The position numbers and the translations under genes are program-made. A DNA stretch of 64,000 bases, from contig NZ_JANUHB010000002.1 in NCBI RefSeq assembly GCF_024756255.1, positions 744,001-808,000 of the forward strand, written 5' to 3'. Positions 27,090 to 36,466 of this stretch are shown piece after piece. Positions within the stretch are counted from its first letter, which is position 1. Every line of letters starts with the position of its first letter. The DNA is from Massilia agilis. Lineage in GTDB: Bacteria > Pseudomonadota > Gammaproteobacteria > Burkholderiales > Burkholderiaceae_D. Under the pieces are notes generated by a model. It saw only the letters and a program-made list of their open reading frames with translations, had not been told where the DNA came from and ran no database searches.

Positions 27090-28574
27090 TCAAATACCCA
27101 GCTGCTGCCAGATCTCGTCCACCCGCTGCTTCACCTCGGGCGCCATCACGATCGGCGTGCCCCACTCGCGGTTGGTCTCGCCAGGCCACTTGTTGGTGGC
27201 ATCGATGCCCATCTTCGAGCCCAGCCCGCTCACCGGCGAGGCAAAGTCGAGGTAGTCGATCGGCGTGTTGTCCACCATGACCGTGTCGCGGGTCGGATCG
27301 ACGCGGGTGGTGATGGCCCAAATCACCTCTTTCCAGTCGCGCACGTTCACGTCCTCGTCCACCACCACGATGAACTTGGTATACATGAACTGGCGCAGGA
27401 AGCTCCACACCCCGAACATCACGCGCTTGGCGTGGCCGGCGTACTGCTTCTTCATCTGCACCACCGCCATGCGGTAGCTGCAGCCTTCCGGCGGCAAATA
27501 GAAGTCGGTGATCTCGGGGAACTGCTTTTGCAGCAGCGGGATGAACACCTCGTTCAGCGCCACGCCCAGCACCGCCGGCTCGTCGGGCGGCTTGCCTGTA
27601 TAAGTAGAGTGGTAGATCGGGTCGCGCCGCATCGTGATGCGGTCGATCGTGAAGACCGGGAACCAGTCCTGCTCGTTGTAATAGCCGGTGTGGTCGCCGT
27701 ACGGTCCCTCGAGCGCGTGCTCGAAGCCGCTCGGGTGGCCGGCGTCCGGGTAGATATGCCCTTCCAGCACGATCTCGGCGGACGCGGGCACGCGCAGCTC
27801 GCTGCCGATGGCCTTGGCCAGCACCGTGCGCTGGCCGCGCAGCAGGCCCGCGAACTGGTATTCGGACAGCGTGTCCGGCACCGGCGTCACCGCGCCCAGG
27901 ATCGTGGCCGGGTCGGCGCCCAGCGCCACCGCCACCGGATACGGTTTGCCCGGGTTGGCGATGCAGTGCTCGCGGAAGTCGAGCGCGCCGCCGCGGTGCG
28001 CGAGCCAGCGCATGATCACCTTGTTCGGTCCCAGCACCTGCTGGCGGTAGATGCCCAGGTTCTGGCGCTTCTTGTTCGGCCCCTTGGTGATGACCAGCCC
28101 CCATGTAATCAGCGGCGCCACGTCGCCCGGCCAGCAATGCTGGATCGGCAGGCGGCCAAGGTCCACGTCCTGCCCTTCCCACACGATCTCCTGGCAGGCC
28201 GGCGCGCGCACCTCCTTGGGCGACATGTCCCACACCGCTTTCACCAGCGAGCCCATGTCCATCACGTCTTTGAAACCGCGCGGCGGCTCCGGCTCCTTCA
28301 GGCGCGCCAGCACATGGCCGATCTTGCGCAGCTCGCCCACATCGTCCGCACCCATGCCCAGCGCCACCCGGCGCGGCGTGCCGAACAGGTTGGCCAGCAC
28401 CGGCATGGCATAGCCGGCCGGCTGCTCGAACAGCAGGGCCGGCCCGCCCGCGCGCAGGGTGCGATCGCAGACCTCGGTCATCTCGAGTTTGGGCGAGACC
28501 GGCACCTGAACCCGCTTTAATTCTCCGTTTTGTTGCAGTTGGGAAATGAAATCCCGCAGATCGGCGTACTTCAT
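27090..28574 (-). CDS. ubiD: 4-hydroxy-3-polyprenylbenzoate decarboxylase UbiD
   Basis: The protein has 494 residues, the usual UbiD length. It starts [21 protein letters not shown], has [21 protein letters not shown] and [12 protein letters not shown] in the middle, and ends with the family block [26 protein letters not shown] (shortened here to its recognisable parts). UbiD needs prenylated FMN (made by UbiX) and removes the carboxyl group in ubiquinone synthesis in the cytoplasm. The ATG at 28574 matches the family N-terminus; the codon before it is TTG. It is monocistronic. The 5' region has a long A/T run and no strong Shine-Dalgarno sequence. Confidence 0.96.
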   Translation of the reverse strand: MKYADLRDFISQLQQNGELKRVQVPVSPKLEMTEVCDRTLRAGGPALLFEQPAGYAMPVLANLFGTPRRVALGMGADDVGELRKIGHVLARLKEPEPPRGFKDVMDMGSLVKAVWDMSPKEVRAPACQEIVWEGQDVDLGRLPIQHCWPGDVAPLITWGLVITKGPNKKRQNLGIYRQQVLGPNKVIMRWLAHRGGALDFREHCIANPGKPYPVAVALGADPATILGAVTPVPDTLSEYQFAGLLRGQRTVLAKAIGSELRVPASAEIVLEGHIYPDAGHPSGFEHALEGPYGDHTGYYNEQDWFPVFTIDRITMRRDPIYHSTYTGKPPDEPAVLGVALNEVFIPLLQKQFPEITDFYLPPEGCSYRMAVVQMKKQYAGHAKRVMFGVWSFLRQFMYTKFIVVVDEDVNVRDWKEVIWAITTRVDPTRDTVMVDNTPIDYLDFASPVSGLGSKMGIDATNKWPGETNREWGTPIVMAPEVKQRVDEIWQQLGI

Positions 28575-28707
28575 CAAATTTTCGTTTTTTTTTGGTATGT
28601 ATCGGGTTGATCAAATAGCTACGCCAAGTGATTGATTTCTCAGCAGTTTGCTGCGTTGCAGCGAAGAAAGTAAGACTTAAAAGTAATAAAGCGCTTGCGT
28701 GCTAGGG

Positions 28708-28736
28708 TTGACGCGATATATGCGAGCTCATACAAT
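28708..28736 (+). promoter_or_regulatory. Strong sigma-70-type promoter upstream of the lytic transglycosylase
   Basis: TTGACG (five of six) and TACAAT (five of six) are separated by 17 bases. Transcription would start near 28743, giving a leader of about 300 nt before the ATG at 29047. Confidence 0.65.
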
Positions 28737-28742
28737 CTGCCC

Positions 28743-29046
28743 AACTTGATGAGGCAGGTAGCGGTGCACCCGCGATTTTAGCCCGTCTCAAGCATTCACG
28801 GGGTGGGGGCCCCACATGACATTTTAAGGAGTGTTTTTCCCGAGGCGTCTGCCTCACTCCCCCCACTATGTTGTTTGGCACACTGGAGCGCACCCGCCGG
28901 GCAGGCCCCAGCTGATAGCTACGCAATAACGGCGTTTTCGACCGCAGCAGCGGCGAACAACGATTTTCTGATGCACGGCAAAGTGACCAACGTAGCGCCC
29001 AAGGCGCCACGCCAGGAAGCTTTTTGCCGCGACAAAGGGGAATACG
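28743..29046 (+). other. Long structured 5' leader of the lytic transglycosylase, possible cis-regulatory RNA
   Basis: Between the promoter and the coding start are about 300 bases with no credible gene but clear structure. There is a palindrome GTGGGGGCCCCAC (28803-28815). There is also a compound hairpin in which GGAGT (28828-28832) pairs with ACTCC (28856-28860) around an inner GAGGC-GTCT-GCCTC stem. The leader ends with AAAGGGGA before the ATG. It matches none of the riboswitch classes I know. Leader control of cell-wall hydrolases is known in other phyla, but here it is only a possibility. Confidence 0.4.
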
Positions 29047-29931
29047 ATGATCAATCGTTTCATCGGACAGGGCGCAAGGCTCTTCCAAAACGCGGCCAGC
29101 CAGCCGATCACCGTTGGTTCGGTGTTCAAGGCCGCACGCGGTCTGCTGACCACCGCACAACATACGCTGACCGTTTTCGGTCTTTCCGCAGTGGCCGTGT
29201 TGGCCGTGCTGTACACCCGTCCGGACCTCGCCAAGCGCGTGTCCGAACTGCTTTACCCGCAACCGGCCGTCGTCCAGGCACCGGTGCACCCGCTGGCCGC
29301 CATGGTCGATCCGCACCACAACGAGGCGGTCGAGGCGCCAGCTGCCGACGAAAAGCCGGCAGTACACAGCAAGCAGCAGCAATTCGTCACCAGCTGGCTG
29401 TCGCGCCGCTACCGCGTGGCAGGCGATGCGGCCAACATGCTGGTCGCGACCACCTACCAGACCGCGCACGAGATCAAGATCGATCCGCTGCTGGTGCTGG
29501 CGGTGATGGCAATCGAATCGGGCCTGAACCCGTTCGCTGAAAGCCCGATGGGCGCCAAAGGCCTGATGCAGGTGATGGCCAAGGTCCACAACGACAAGTT
29601 CGAGGAAGTGGGCGGCGCCCAGGCGGCGCTCAACCCGGTGGCCAACATCCGTGTCGGCGCGCAGATCCTCAAGGACTACGTGAACCGCACCGGTTCGGTG
29701 GAAGCGGCGCTCAAGACCTACGTGGGCGCGGGTGCGGCCGACAGCGATTCGGGCTACGGCAACAAGGTGCTGGCCGAGTACAAGCGCCTCAAGCAGGTCG
29801 CCACCGGCAAGAACGTGCCGATCAGCTTCCCGGCGCAGCCGACCGCGGTGGCCGAGAAGGCAGCGCCGCGCAAGCAGCCAGCCACGCCGGTCGAGCAACC
29901 GGCGGCGCAGGAGACGCTGGCCGGGCTGTAA
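29047..29931 (+). CDS. Lytic transglycosylase, SLT domain
   Basis: The protein has 294 residues. The N-terminus is a membrane anchor (hydrophobic FGLSAVAVLAVLYT at about 44-57), so the enzyme is held at the periplasmic side of the inner membrane. A linker leads to an SLT domain (about 125-250) with the catalytic Glu in MAIESGLNPFAES and the following GAKGLMQVM, plus NPVANIRVGAQILKDY. The C-terminal tail is Pro/Ala-rich. SLT enzymes cleave the MurNAc-GlcNAc bond of peptidoglycan to form 1,6-anhydro ends. The gene is transcribed alone, from the promoter at 28708, and ends at a good terminator. Confidence 0.88.
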   Translation: MINRFIGQGARLFQNAASQPITVGSVFKAARGLLTTAQHTLTVFGLSAVAVLAVLYTRPDLAKRVSELLYPQPAVVQAPVHPLAAMVDPHHNEAVEAPAADEKPAVHSKQQQFVTSWLSRRYRVAGDAANMLVATTYQTAHEIKIDPLLVLAVMAIESGLNPFAESPMGAKGLMQVMAKVHNDKFEEVGGAQAALNPVANIRVGAQILKDYVNRTGSVEAALKTYVGAGAADSDSGYGNKVLAEYKRLKQVATGKNVPISFPAQPTAVAEKAAPRKQPATPVEQPAAQETLAGL

Positions 29932-29954
29932 TCACGGCGCGCCAGGGCAGCCAA

Positions 29955-29986
29955 GGGCTGGGTTCGGTCAGGACCCGGCCCTTTTT
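29955..29986 (+). terminator. Rho-independent terminator after the lytic transglycosylase gene
   Basis: GGGCTGGGT and ACCCGGCCC form a 9-bp stem with one wobble pair and a 9-base loop, directly followed by TTTTT. Confidence 0.85.
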
Positions 29987-30033
29987 CAATTGGACTTGCC
30001 CGCTGGCGCCCTCATTCGTGCAATATTTGCACC

Positions 30034-30537
30034 ATGCGCTCTTCCACTGACAACAAGAAGTCCGGCGACCGGGACTTGAGGCTGTTGCGCCGCCTGCTGC
30101 GCGCGAAGGACCGCATGGACGCGGCGTCGCACGAAGACTGGCCGGTGTCGCGGCTGGCGGGCGTGAGCGGCGTGTCCGAAGCATACTTCGCGCGCGCGTT
30201 CCGCGACGCGTTCGGCCTGCCGCCGCACCGCTATCTGCTGGCGCGGCGGGTCGAGCGCGCGAAAGCGCTGTTACGCGACACCGACCTGCCCATCATCGAC
30301 ATCGCCTTGCAGACCGGCTGGAACAGCCTGGGCACGTTTGGCCGGACTTTCCGCGACGTGACCGGCGAAAGTCCGGGCGCACTCAGGCGGCAAATGCGGC
30401 AGGCTCCCGGCGACCTCGGGCAGGTTCCCCATTGCTTCGTCAGCGCGGCCCATCGGCCTCATCTCACAATGGCAGTTTCGGAGAAGCGCCGGCGAACGAA
30501 AGGCGATACGCTGGACCCATCAAATGGAGGAACATAA
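30034..30537 (+). CDS. Short AraC-type regulator
   Basis: The protein has 167 residues and consists mainly of the AraC DNA-binding domain, with two helix-turn-helix motifs (VSRLAGVSGVSEAYFARAFRD and IDIALQTGWNSLGTFGRTFRD, then TGESPGALRR). No N-terminal sensor domain is present, as in small SoxS/MarA-like members. Its stop overlaps the start of the VOC gene by one base (TAATG), so it probably regulates that gene and itself. The C-terminal tail (about 50 residues) is not conserved in the family as far as I can tell. Confidence 0.82.
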   Translation: MRSSTDNKKSGDRDLRLLRRLLRAKDRMDAASHEDWPVSRLAGVSGVSEAYFARAFRDAFGLPPHRYLLARRVERAKALLRDTDLPIIDIALQTGWNSLGTFGRTFRDVTGESPGALRRQMRQAPGDLGQVPHCFVSAAHRPHLTMAVSEKRRRTKGDTLDPSNGGT

Positions 30538-30941
30538 TGAAAAATGGTATCCAGGTTGCCGGCATCTACGTCCATGACCAGGACGAGGCGCTCCAGTTCT
30601 ATGTCGAACGACTCGGTTTTCGCGTGCACACGGATGCGCGGAACGGGGATTATCGCTGGCTGACCGTCCAGCACCCCGAGCAGCCCGGCTTCCAGCTGGG
30701 CCTGTTCCGGCCGCAAGCGCCGATGGTCGATGACAGGACCGCGCAAGCCCTGAACGAGGCTGTCGCCAAGGGCGCCATGCCGCCGCTGGTGCTCATGGTC
30801 GAAGATTGCCGGGCTGCTTATGAATTGATGCGCGAACGCGGCGTCGAATTCACGCAAGCGCCGGTCGAACGCTACGGATCGGTCGATGCCAGCTTTCGCG
30901 ACCCCTCGGGCAATGGCTGGAAACTCGTCCAGGCACGTTGA
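30537..30941 (+). CDS. VOC (glyoxalase/bleomycin resistance-like) protein
   Basis: A 134-residue protein with the typical start QVAGIYVHDQDEALQFYVERLGF and the end FRDPSGNGWKLVQ, covering two beta-alpha-beta-beta-beta units. VOC proteins bind a metal and act on glyoxal adducts, on dioxygenase substrates or on antibiotics; the substrate is not predictable here. AGGAACATA precedes the ATG. Translational coupling with the AraC regulator suggests inducible expression. Confidence 0.82.
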   Translation: MKNGIQVAGIYVHDQDEALQFYVERLGFRVHTDARNGDYRWLTVQHPEQPGFQLGLFRPQAPMVDDRTAQALNEAVAKGAMPPLVLMVEDCRAAYELMRERGVEFTQAPVERYGSVDASFRDPSGNGWKLVQAR

Positions 30942-30984
30942 ACCTGGCATCCGCCCTCGATACTCGTTCAGGAGGTACTGCATC

Positions 30985-31179
30985 GTGCGAAGCTGGATTC
31001 GTCAAACCCACCGCTGGCTGGGCATGCTGCTCACGCTCACCATTCTGGTGAACTTTGCCTGCATGGCATTTGGGCCGCCACCGGCAGCGGTCACCTATGC
31101 CCCGCTTGTGCCGTTGGCGCTGCTTGTGTTCAGCGGGCTGTATATGTTCTTCCTGCCATATTTCAGCAAGGCGGGTTGA
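30985..31179 (+). CDS. Small membrane protein, unknown function
   Basis: A 64-residue ORF with a GTG start nine bases after AGGAGG. It has an amphipathic N-terminus with RQTHRWLGMLLTLTILVNF and two predicted membrane helices (about 11-31 and 41-59). The start resembles the first helix of PepSY-type membrane proteins (HRWLGM), but the rest of that domain is absent. It follows the VOC gene by 43 bp and precedes a terminator, so it may be the last gene of the AraC-VOC unit. Confidence 0.6.
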   Translation: MRSWIRQTHRWLGMLLTLTILVNFACMAFGPPPAAVTYAPLVPLALLVFSGLYMFFLPYFSKAG

Positions 31180-31203
31180 GCCGGCTCCACTACAAGCAGC
31201 GAT

Positions 31204-31238
31204 AAAAAAAGACCGCCGCGGCGAACCGGGGCGGTCTT
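31204..31238. terminator. Bidirectional terminator between the small membrane protein and nusB
   Basis: GACCGCC and GGCGGTC form the stem. On the minus strand it is followed by a run of T from AAAAAAA (31204-31210), giving a strong end for nusB transcripts; on the plus strand TTCTTAT gives a weaker one. Confidence 0.8.
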
Positions 31239-31258
31239 CTTATATAGAGGGCGTCGAA

Positions 31259-31729
31259 TCAGCGACGTCCGTCCGCCGCCACCTCGTCCGGGCGCAGCTT
31301 GCCGGCCAGGCGGTCCAGCACGCCGTTGACGTACTTGTGCCCTTCCGACCCGCCGAACGACTTGGTCAGCTCGACCGCCTCGTTGATCACGACCCGGTAC
31401 GGGATCTCGATCTTGTTCTTCAGCTCCCATGCGCCCAGCAGCAGCACGGCGTGCTCGATCGGCGACAGCTCGGCCAGCGGGCGGTCCAGGGTGGGCGCCA
31501 GCACTTCGCGCAGCTCCACCGACTGGGCGATTGCGCCGTTCAGCAGTTCGGTGAAGTACTCGCCGTCGGCCTTGTCGAAGCCGTGCGCGCTGCGGATATT
31601 GTTGACCACGGTGGACGCCGGCTCGTTATTGAGCAGCCATTGGTACAGCCCCTGCAACGCGAACTCGCGCGCGCGGTGGCGCGGCGTGCGGTTCTTGTTG
31701 GGGTTGGCGTGAATGCTTTTCTCAGTCAT
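31259..31729 (-). CDS. nusB: Transcription antitermination factor NusB
   Basis: The protein has 156 residues, with the NusB pattern RHRAREFALQGLYQWLLNN at the start and IEHAVLLLGAWELKNKIEIPYRVVINEAVELTKSFGG, ending VNGVLDRLAGKLRPDE. It forms the NusB-NusE complex on boxA RNA for rRNA antitermination. It is the last gene of ribBX-ribH-nusB, 18 bp after ribH. Confidence 0.96.
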   Translation of the reverse strand: MTEKSIHANPNKNRTPRHRAREFALQGLYQWLLNNEPASTVVNNIRSAHGFDKADGEYFTELLNGAIAQSVELREVLAPTLDRPLAELSPIEHAVLLLGAWELKNKIEIPYRVVINEAVELTKSFGGSEGHKYVNGVLDRLAGKLRPDEVAADGRR

Positions 31730-31747
31730 CTTCTCTGAACCTCTAAA

Positions 31748-32227
31748 TCAGTCTTCCTCGACCTGCAGCTCTTCGAGCGCGATCAGGAGGTTGGCCATCT
31801 CGACCGCGACCTTGGCCGCGTCGGTGCCCTTCTCCGCCATGCGCGCCTCGGCCTGCTCGTCGTTCTCGGTGGTCAGCACCGCGTTGGCGATCGGCATGCC
31901 GTAGTCCAGGCCGATGCGGGTGATGCCCGCGCCCGACTCGTTGGACACCAGCTCGAAGTGGTAGGTCTCGCCGCGGATCACGGCGCCCAGCGCGATCAGC
32001 GCGTCGAACTGCTGGGTCTGGGCCATCTGCTGCAGCGCCAGCGGGATTTCGAGCGCGCCCGGCACGGTCACGTGCAGGATGTCTTCGTCCGCCACGCCCA
32101 GGCGCTTGAGTTCGGCCAGGCACGAGGACAGCAGGCCATGCCCGACGTCGGCATTGAAACGCGCCTGCACGATACCGATGCGCAGGCCCGCGCCGTCAAA
32201 ATTGCTTTCATAAGTTCCTACCGTCAT
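31748..32227 (-). CDS. ribH: 6,7-dimethyl-8-ribityllumazine synthase
   Basis: The protein has 159 residues and includes [59 protein letters not shown] and GIDLDYGMPI-type blocks; the active-site His lies in RGETYHF. It condenses the ribBX and ribD products into lumazine in the cytoplasm. It starts 46 bp after ribBX and 18 bp before nusB. Confidence 0.96.
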   Translation of the reverse strand: MTVGTYESNFDGAGLRIGIVQARFNADVGHGLLSSCLAELKRLGVADEDILHVTVPGALEIPLALQQMAQTQQFDALIALGAVIRGETYHFELVSNESGAGITRIGLDYGMPIANAVLTTENDEQAEARMAEKGTDAAKVAVEMANLLIALEELQVEED

Positions 32228-32273
32228 GGCTGCCCTCTTCTTTTTAAAATATAAATAGTATGCGTTAATCGTT

Positions 32274-33389
32274 TCACGCCGCGTTCGGCAGCGGCAGGTA
32301 GCCGGTCACCTCGAGGTCGAAGCCGGTCATCGACGGCATCTTGCGCGGGTTGGCCAGCAGCTTCATCTTGCGCACGCCCAGGTCGCGCAGGATCTGGGCG
32401 CCGATGCCGTAGGTGCGCAGGTCCATCGTCGCGGCGCGGCCGACCGGGCGCACGCCCTTCGAGTCGAGCGTGGTGAACTGGGCGAACAGCTGCTCGGCCG
32501 TTTCGCCGCAGTTGAGCAGCACCAGCACGCCGCTCTCGGCGGCCTGCACCGCCTGCATCGCCGCCGACAGGTTCCACGAGTGGGTGGTGGCGCGGGTTTC
32601 CAGCACATCCAGGATCGACACCGGCTGGTGCACCCGCACCAGCGACTCGCGCTCGCCCGACACCTCGCCGTGCACCAGCGCCAGGTGCGCCGCGCCGCTC
32701 GGCGTGTCGCGGAACGCCACCAGGCGGAAGTCGCCGTAGGCGGTGGACAGCGTGCGCTCGGCCAGGCGCTCGACCAGGCACTCGTGCTGGCTGCGGTAGT
32801 GGATCAGGTCGGCGATGGTGCCGATCTTCAGGTTGTGCTCTTTGGCGAACTCGATCAGGTCCGGCAGGCGCGCCATGGTGCCGTCTTCCTTGATGATCTC
32901 GCAGATCACCGATGCCGGGGTCAGGCCGGCCATCTCGGTCAGGTCGCAGCCGGCCTCGGTGTGCCCGGCGCGCATCAGCACGCCGCCCTTCTGGGCCTTG
33001 AGCGGGAAGATGTGGCCCGGCTGGACCACGTCGTCGGGGCGGGCGTTCTTGGCCACTGCGGCCTGCACGGTGCGCGCGCGGTCGGCCGCCGAGATGCCGG
33101 TGGTGACGCCCTCGGCCGCCTCGATCGAGACCGTGAAATTGGTGCCGAACGAGGTGCCGTTCTTGGCCGTCATCATCGGCAGGGCGAGCTGTTCGCAGCG
33201 CTCTTCGGTCAGGGTCAGGCACACCAGGCCGCGCGCGTGGCGGATCATGAAATTGATCGCCTCGGGGGTGACGAAGTCGGCCGCCAGCACCAGGTCGCCC
33301 TCGTTTTCGCGGTCTTCTTCATCGACGAGAATGACCATGCGGCCTGCGCGCAATTCGGCAACGATTTCCTGGGTGGTGGAGATAGACAT
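32274..33389 (-). CDS. ribB: 3,4-dihydroxy-2-butanone-4-phosphate synthase with GCHII-like but cysteine-less C-terminus (RibBX)
   Basis: The protein has 371 residues. The N-terminal DHBP synthase (about 1-205) is complete: [29 protein letters not shown] and [16 protein letters not shown]. The C-terminal half (about 210-365) has the GTP cyclohydrolase II shape but lacks the three zinc-binding cysteines: after VRVHQPVS there is none where the active enzyme has C-x10-C-x-C. This matches the RibBX variant described in Proteobacteria, in which only the N-terminal activity remains and a separate RibA is needed elsewhere. The ATG at 33389 fits the family start. The gene heads ribBX-ribH-nusB. Confidence 0.92.
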   Translation of the reverse strand: MSISTTQEIVAELRAGRMVILVDEEDRENEGDLVLAADFVTPEAINFMIRHARGLVCLTLTEERCEQLALPMMTAKNGTSFGTNFTVSIEAAEGVTTGISAADRARTVQAAVAKNARPDDVVQPGHIFPLKAQKGGVLMRAGHTEAGCDLTEMAGLTPASVICEIIKEDGTMARLPDLIEFAKEHNLKIGTIADLIHYRSQHECLVERLAERTLSTAYGDFRLVAFRDTPSGAAHLALVHGEVSGERESLVRVHQPVSILDVLETRATTHSWNLSAAMQAVQAAESGVLVLLNCGETAEQLFAQFTTLDSKGVRPVGRAATMDLRTYGIGAQILRDLGVRKMKLLANPRKMPSMTGFDLEVTGYLPLPNAA

Positions 33390-33731
33390 ACTGGATTCCT
33401 GATCAAAGCCCAACTGGCGAAATACGCTATTTTAAAGGATTTGCCGCCTCCCGGCCCGGCCATTGGGCGGTCGCAGCCGGCACATTGCCGCGCCGGTCCC
33501 GGCCATCCCTGTCACGTTGTCATTCCACAACATCAATACGCCCATTCGACCGTCAACTGTTAATCGTTTCGATGTAACATTCGACAATGCGGGAGAGCCC
33601 AGGCTGCCTGCAAGCTATGATTGAACTGGACACGCGCCCGCCACGCTGCCGGCGGCGCAAGAAGGAGGCAAGATGCGCTCACCACGTATCGCCATCGTGG
33701 GGCCGGCAGCGCCCGACGAAAGGAAAGGCTG

Positions 33732-36413
33732 ATGGCCACCGTCCTCGTGGTCGACGACCGCCCCGGCAATCGCGAGTACCTTGTGGCCCTGCTGGGCTTT
33801 GCCGGCCACCGCACCCTGCAGGCGGCCGACGGCGCCCAGGCGCTGGCCTGCGTGCGGGCGCAGCGTCCCGACCTGGTCATCACCGACATCCTGATGCCCG
33901 GCATGGACGGCCACGCCTTCGTGCAGCGCCTGCGCGCCGACCCGCTGGTCGCCGGCACCCGGGTCATCTTCTACTCCGCCGTGTACACCGAAGAGGAAAC
34001 GGCGCAGATTGCCAGCAGCTGCGGGGTGACGACCGTGCTGTCCAAGCCGGCCGAGCCGCAGGCGATCTTCGACGCGATTGACGCCGAGCTGGGGCTGGGC
34101 GACGCCGCGAGCGAGCCAGCGCTGGCCGCGCCGCCGGCCCGCCACGATCCGGTCCAGCCGCAGCATCCGCTCGAGCAGCGCCTGGCCGCGCTGGAGGCCT
34201 TGTGCCTGCGCATGGCACGCGAACGGCGGGCAGAGACGCTGGCAGAGACCTTCGTCGATGCGCTGGCCACGCTGCTGGACGCCGACGAACTGGCCCTGTG
34301 CCTGCTGGACGCGGACGGCACGCAGGTGCGCCACCTGCATGCGCACGGCATTGCGGCCGAGCTGCTGCAGGACGTTGCGGCCGACCCCGGCCGCTTGCCC
34401 GGCGCACTGGCACACGCCGACACCCCGTTGCGTGAACCGGGCGGCGTGGCCGTGCTGCCGCCAGGGCGCGTGCACCGCGGCCCCTTCCTCGGCCTGCCGG
34501 TGCACGACGCGCGCCGCCGCCACGGCTGGGTGTATGCCACCCGCCGCGCCGGGGCCGCCCCCTTTTGCGAAGAAGACGAGATCATTGCGGTGATGGTCGC
34601 CGCGCACCTGGCGGTGGCCTATGACAACCTGAACCTGTACCAGCTGGTGCAGGGCCAGGTTTTGCAACTCCAGCGCGAGGCGGACGCGCGCGAGCGCGCC
34701 GACGCCGCGCTGCGCGAGAGCGAACACCGGCTGGTGCTGGCGCGCCAGGTATTCGACAGCACGGCCGAGAGCATCATGATGACCACCGCCGACGCCAGCA
34801 TCGTCGCCGCCAATCCGGCCTTCGAGCGCATCACCGGCTACAGCGAGGCCGAAGTCCTCGGCCACAACCCGCGCCTCTTGCGCTCCGGCCGGCACGACCA
34901 CGAGTTCTACCGCGAGATGTGGCAGGCGCTGTCAGAACAGGGCCAATGGCGCGGCGAGATCTGGAACCGCCGCAAGAACGGCGAGATCTACCCCGAGCTG
35001 ATCAGCATCAGCGCCGTGCGCGGCGCCTCCGGCAGCATCAACGCCTACGTCTCCGTATCCTCCGACCTGTCGGCGCTGAAGGCGGCGCACCACCAGGTCG
35101 ACTACCTGGCCAACCACGACACGCTGACCGGCCTGGCCAACCGCGCGCTGCTGTTCGAGCGCATGGAACCGGCGCTGGCCAGCGCGCGCCGCGACGGCGG
35201 GCAGCTGGCGCTGATGATGTTCAACCTCGACCGCCTGCAGCGCATCAACGACAGCCTGGGCCAGGCCGCCGGCGACGTGGCGCTGCGCGAAGTGGGCCGC
35301 CGCACCGCCGCGCTGGCCGGCGAGGACAACATCGCGGCGCGCCTGGGCAGCGACGATTTCGTGCTGATGCTGGCGCGCTGCGCCGGCACCGAGGATGCGA
35401 TAACGTGCGCGCGCAAGCTGCTGGACACGATCGCGCGGCCGATCCGGGTGGACAACCACGACGTGGTGCTCACCGCCAGCATCGGCATCGGCATGTACCC
35501 TCGCGACGGCGAAACCGCGGGCGACCTGCTCAAGGCCGCGGACGCGGCGCTCACCAACATGAAGGCCTCGGGCAGCAACGATTTCCGCTTCTTCCAGCGC
35601 GACATGAACGCGCAGGCACTGCAGCTGCTGGCGCTCGAATCGCGCCTGCGCTGTGCGCTCGAACGCGGCGAACTGGCGCTGCACTACCAGCCGGTGGTCT
35701 CCAGCGAACAGGGCCACATCGTCGGCATGGAGGCGCTGCTGCGCTGGCACAGTCCCGAGCTCGGCCTGGTGCCACCGTGCGACTTCATCCCGCTGGCCGA
35801 AGAGACCGGCCTGATCGTCCCGGTCGGGAACTGGGTGATCCGCGAAGCCTGCCGCCAGAACAAGGCCTGGCAGGACGCCGGGCTGGCGCCGGTGCGGGTT
35901 GCGGTCAACGTGTCGGCCCACCAGGTCCGCTCGGGCAAGCTGCCGTCCGTGGTGCGAGCGGCGCTGGCCGAGACCGGCCTTGCGCCCTCCTGGCTCGAAG
36001 TGGAGCTGACCGAGACCGTGATGATGGGCGACAGCGGCGCGGCCGAGGCACAGCTGGCCGAGCTGCGCGCCATCGGCGTGACGGTGGCGCTGGACGACTT
36101 CGGCACCGGCTACTCGTCGCTCGGCTACCTGTCGCGCTTCTCGCTGGACAAGCTGAAGATCGACCAGTCGTTCGTGCGCGACATCACCGGCTGCGCGCGC
36201 AGCGCCGCGATCGCGCAGGCCACGGTGGCACTGGCGCGCGGCCTGTCGCTGGCGGTGGTGGCCGAAGGGGTCGAGACCGGCGCGCAGCGCGATTACCTGC
36301 GCGCGATCGGCTGCCACGCGCTGCAGGGCTACCTGTACAGCCGCCCGGTGCCGCCCGAACAGATGGCGCAGCTACTGAGACAGGCCAAGCTGCCGCACAA
36401 CGGTGCGGGCTGA
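33732..36413 (+). CDS. REC-GAF-PAS-GGDEF-EAL protein
   Basis: The protein has 893 residues. The receiver has the acidic pair at 8-9, Asp52 in ITDILMPGMDG and a Lys in LSKPAEP. A GAF-like region (about 160-300) follows, then a PAS domain (about 340-460). The GGDEF-like domain has the signature GSDDF near residue 540, so cyclase activity is probably lost. The EAL domain (EAL near 667) keeps [31 protein letters not shown] and VAEGVET, so it should be a c-di-GMP phosphodiesterase. I chose the ATG at 33732 (GGAAAGG upstream) because the receiver begins there. It interrupts the rib gene order and is read opposite to it. Confidence 0.9.
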   Translation: MATVLVVDDRPGNREYLVALLGFAGHRTLQAADGAQALACVRAQRPDLVITDILMPGMDGHAFVQRLRADPLVAGTRVIFYSAVYTEEETAQIASSCGVTTVLSKPAEPQAIFDAIDAELGLGDAASEPALAAPPARHDPVQPQHPLEQRLAALEALCLRMARERRAETLAETFVDALATLLDADELALCLLDADGTQVRHLHAHGIAAELLQDVAADPGRLPGALAHADTPLREPGGVAVLPPGRVHRGPFLGLPVHDARRRHGWVYATRRAGAAPFCEEDEIIAVMVAAHLAVAYDNLNLYQLVQGQVLQLQREADARERADAALRESEHRLVLARQVFDSTAESIMMTTADASIVAANPAFERITGYSEAEVLGHNPRLLRSGRHDHEFYREMWQALSEQGQWRGEIWNRRKNGEIYPELISISAVRGASGSINAYVSVSSDLSALKAAHHQVDYLANHDTLTGLANRALLFERMEPALASARRDGGQLALMMFNLDRLQRINDSLGQAAGDVALREVGRRTAALAGEDNIAARLGSDDFVLMLARCAGTEDAITCARKLLDTIARPIRVDNHDVVLTASIGIGMYPRDGETAGDLLKAADAALTNMKASGSNDFRFFQRDMNAQALQLLALESRLRCALERGELALHYQPVVSSEQGHIVGMEALLRWHSPELGLVPPCDFIPLAEETGLIVPVGNWVIREACRQNKAWQDAGLAPVRVAVNVSAHQVRSGKLPSVVRAALAETGLAPSWLEVELTETVMMGDSGAAEAQLAELRAIGVTVALDDFGTGYSSLGYLSRFSLDKLKIDQSFVRDITGCARSAAIAQATVALARGLSLAVVAEGVETGAQRDYLRAIGCHALQGYLYSRPVPPEQMAQLLRQAKLPHNGAG

Positions 36414-36466
36414 CTGCTGAGCCGGGGGTAGAATCGGTATCCAGACCGATACCGAAGAATCGCCCG

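Noticed and set aside
28750..28780. GAGGTAGC-like string in the transglycosylase leader resembling part of a c-di-GMP-I (GEMM) riboswitch
   Set aside because: The essential GGGCAAACC and GGGACGCAAAGC blocks are absent.
33390..33731. Possible FMN riboswitch before ribBX
   Set aside because: None of the conserved RFN-element blocks (such as AGGGC...GGGU and CCGACGG) could be found on the minus strand.
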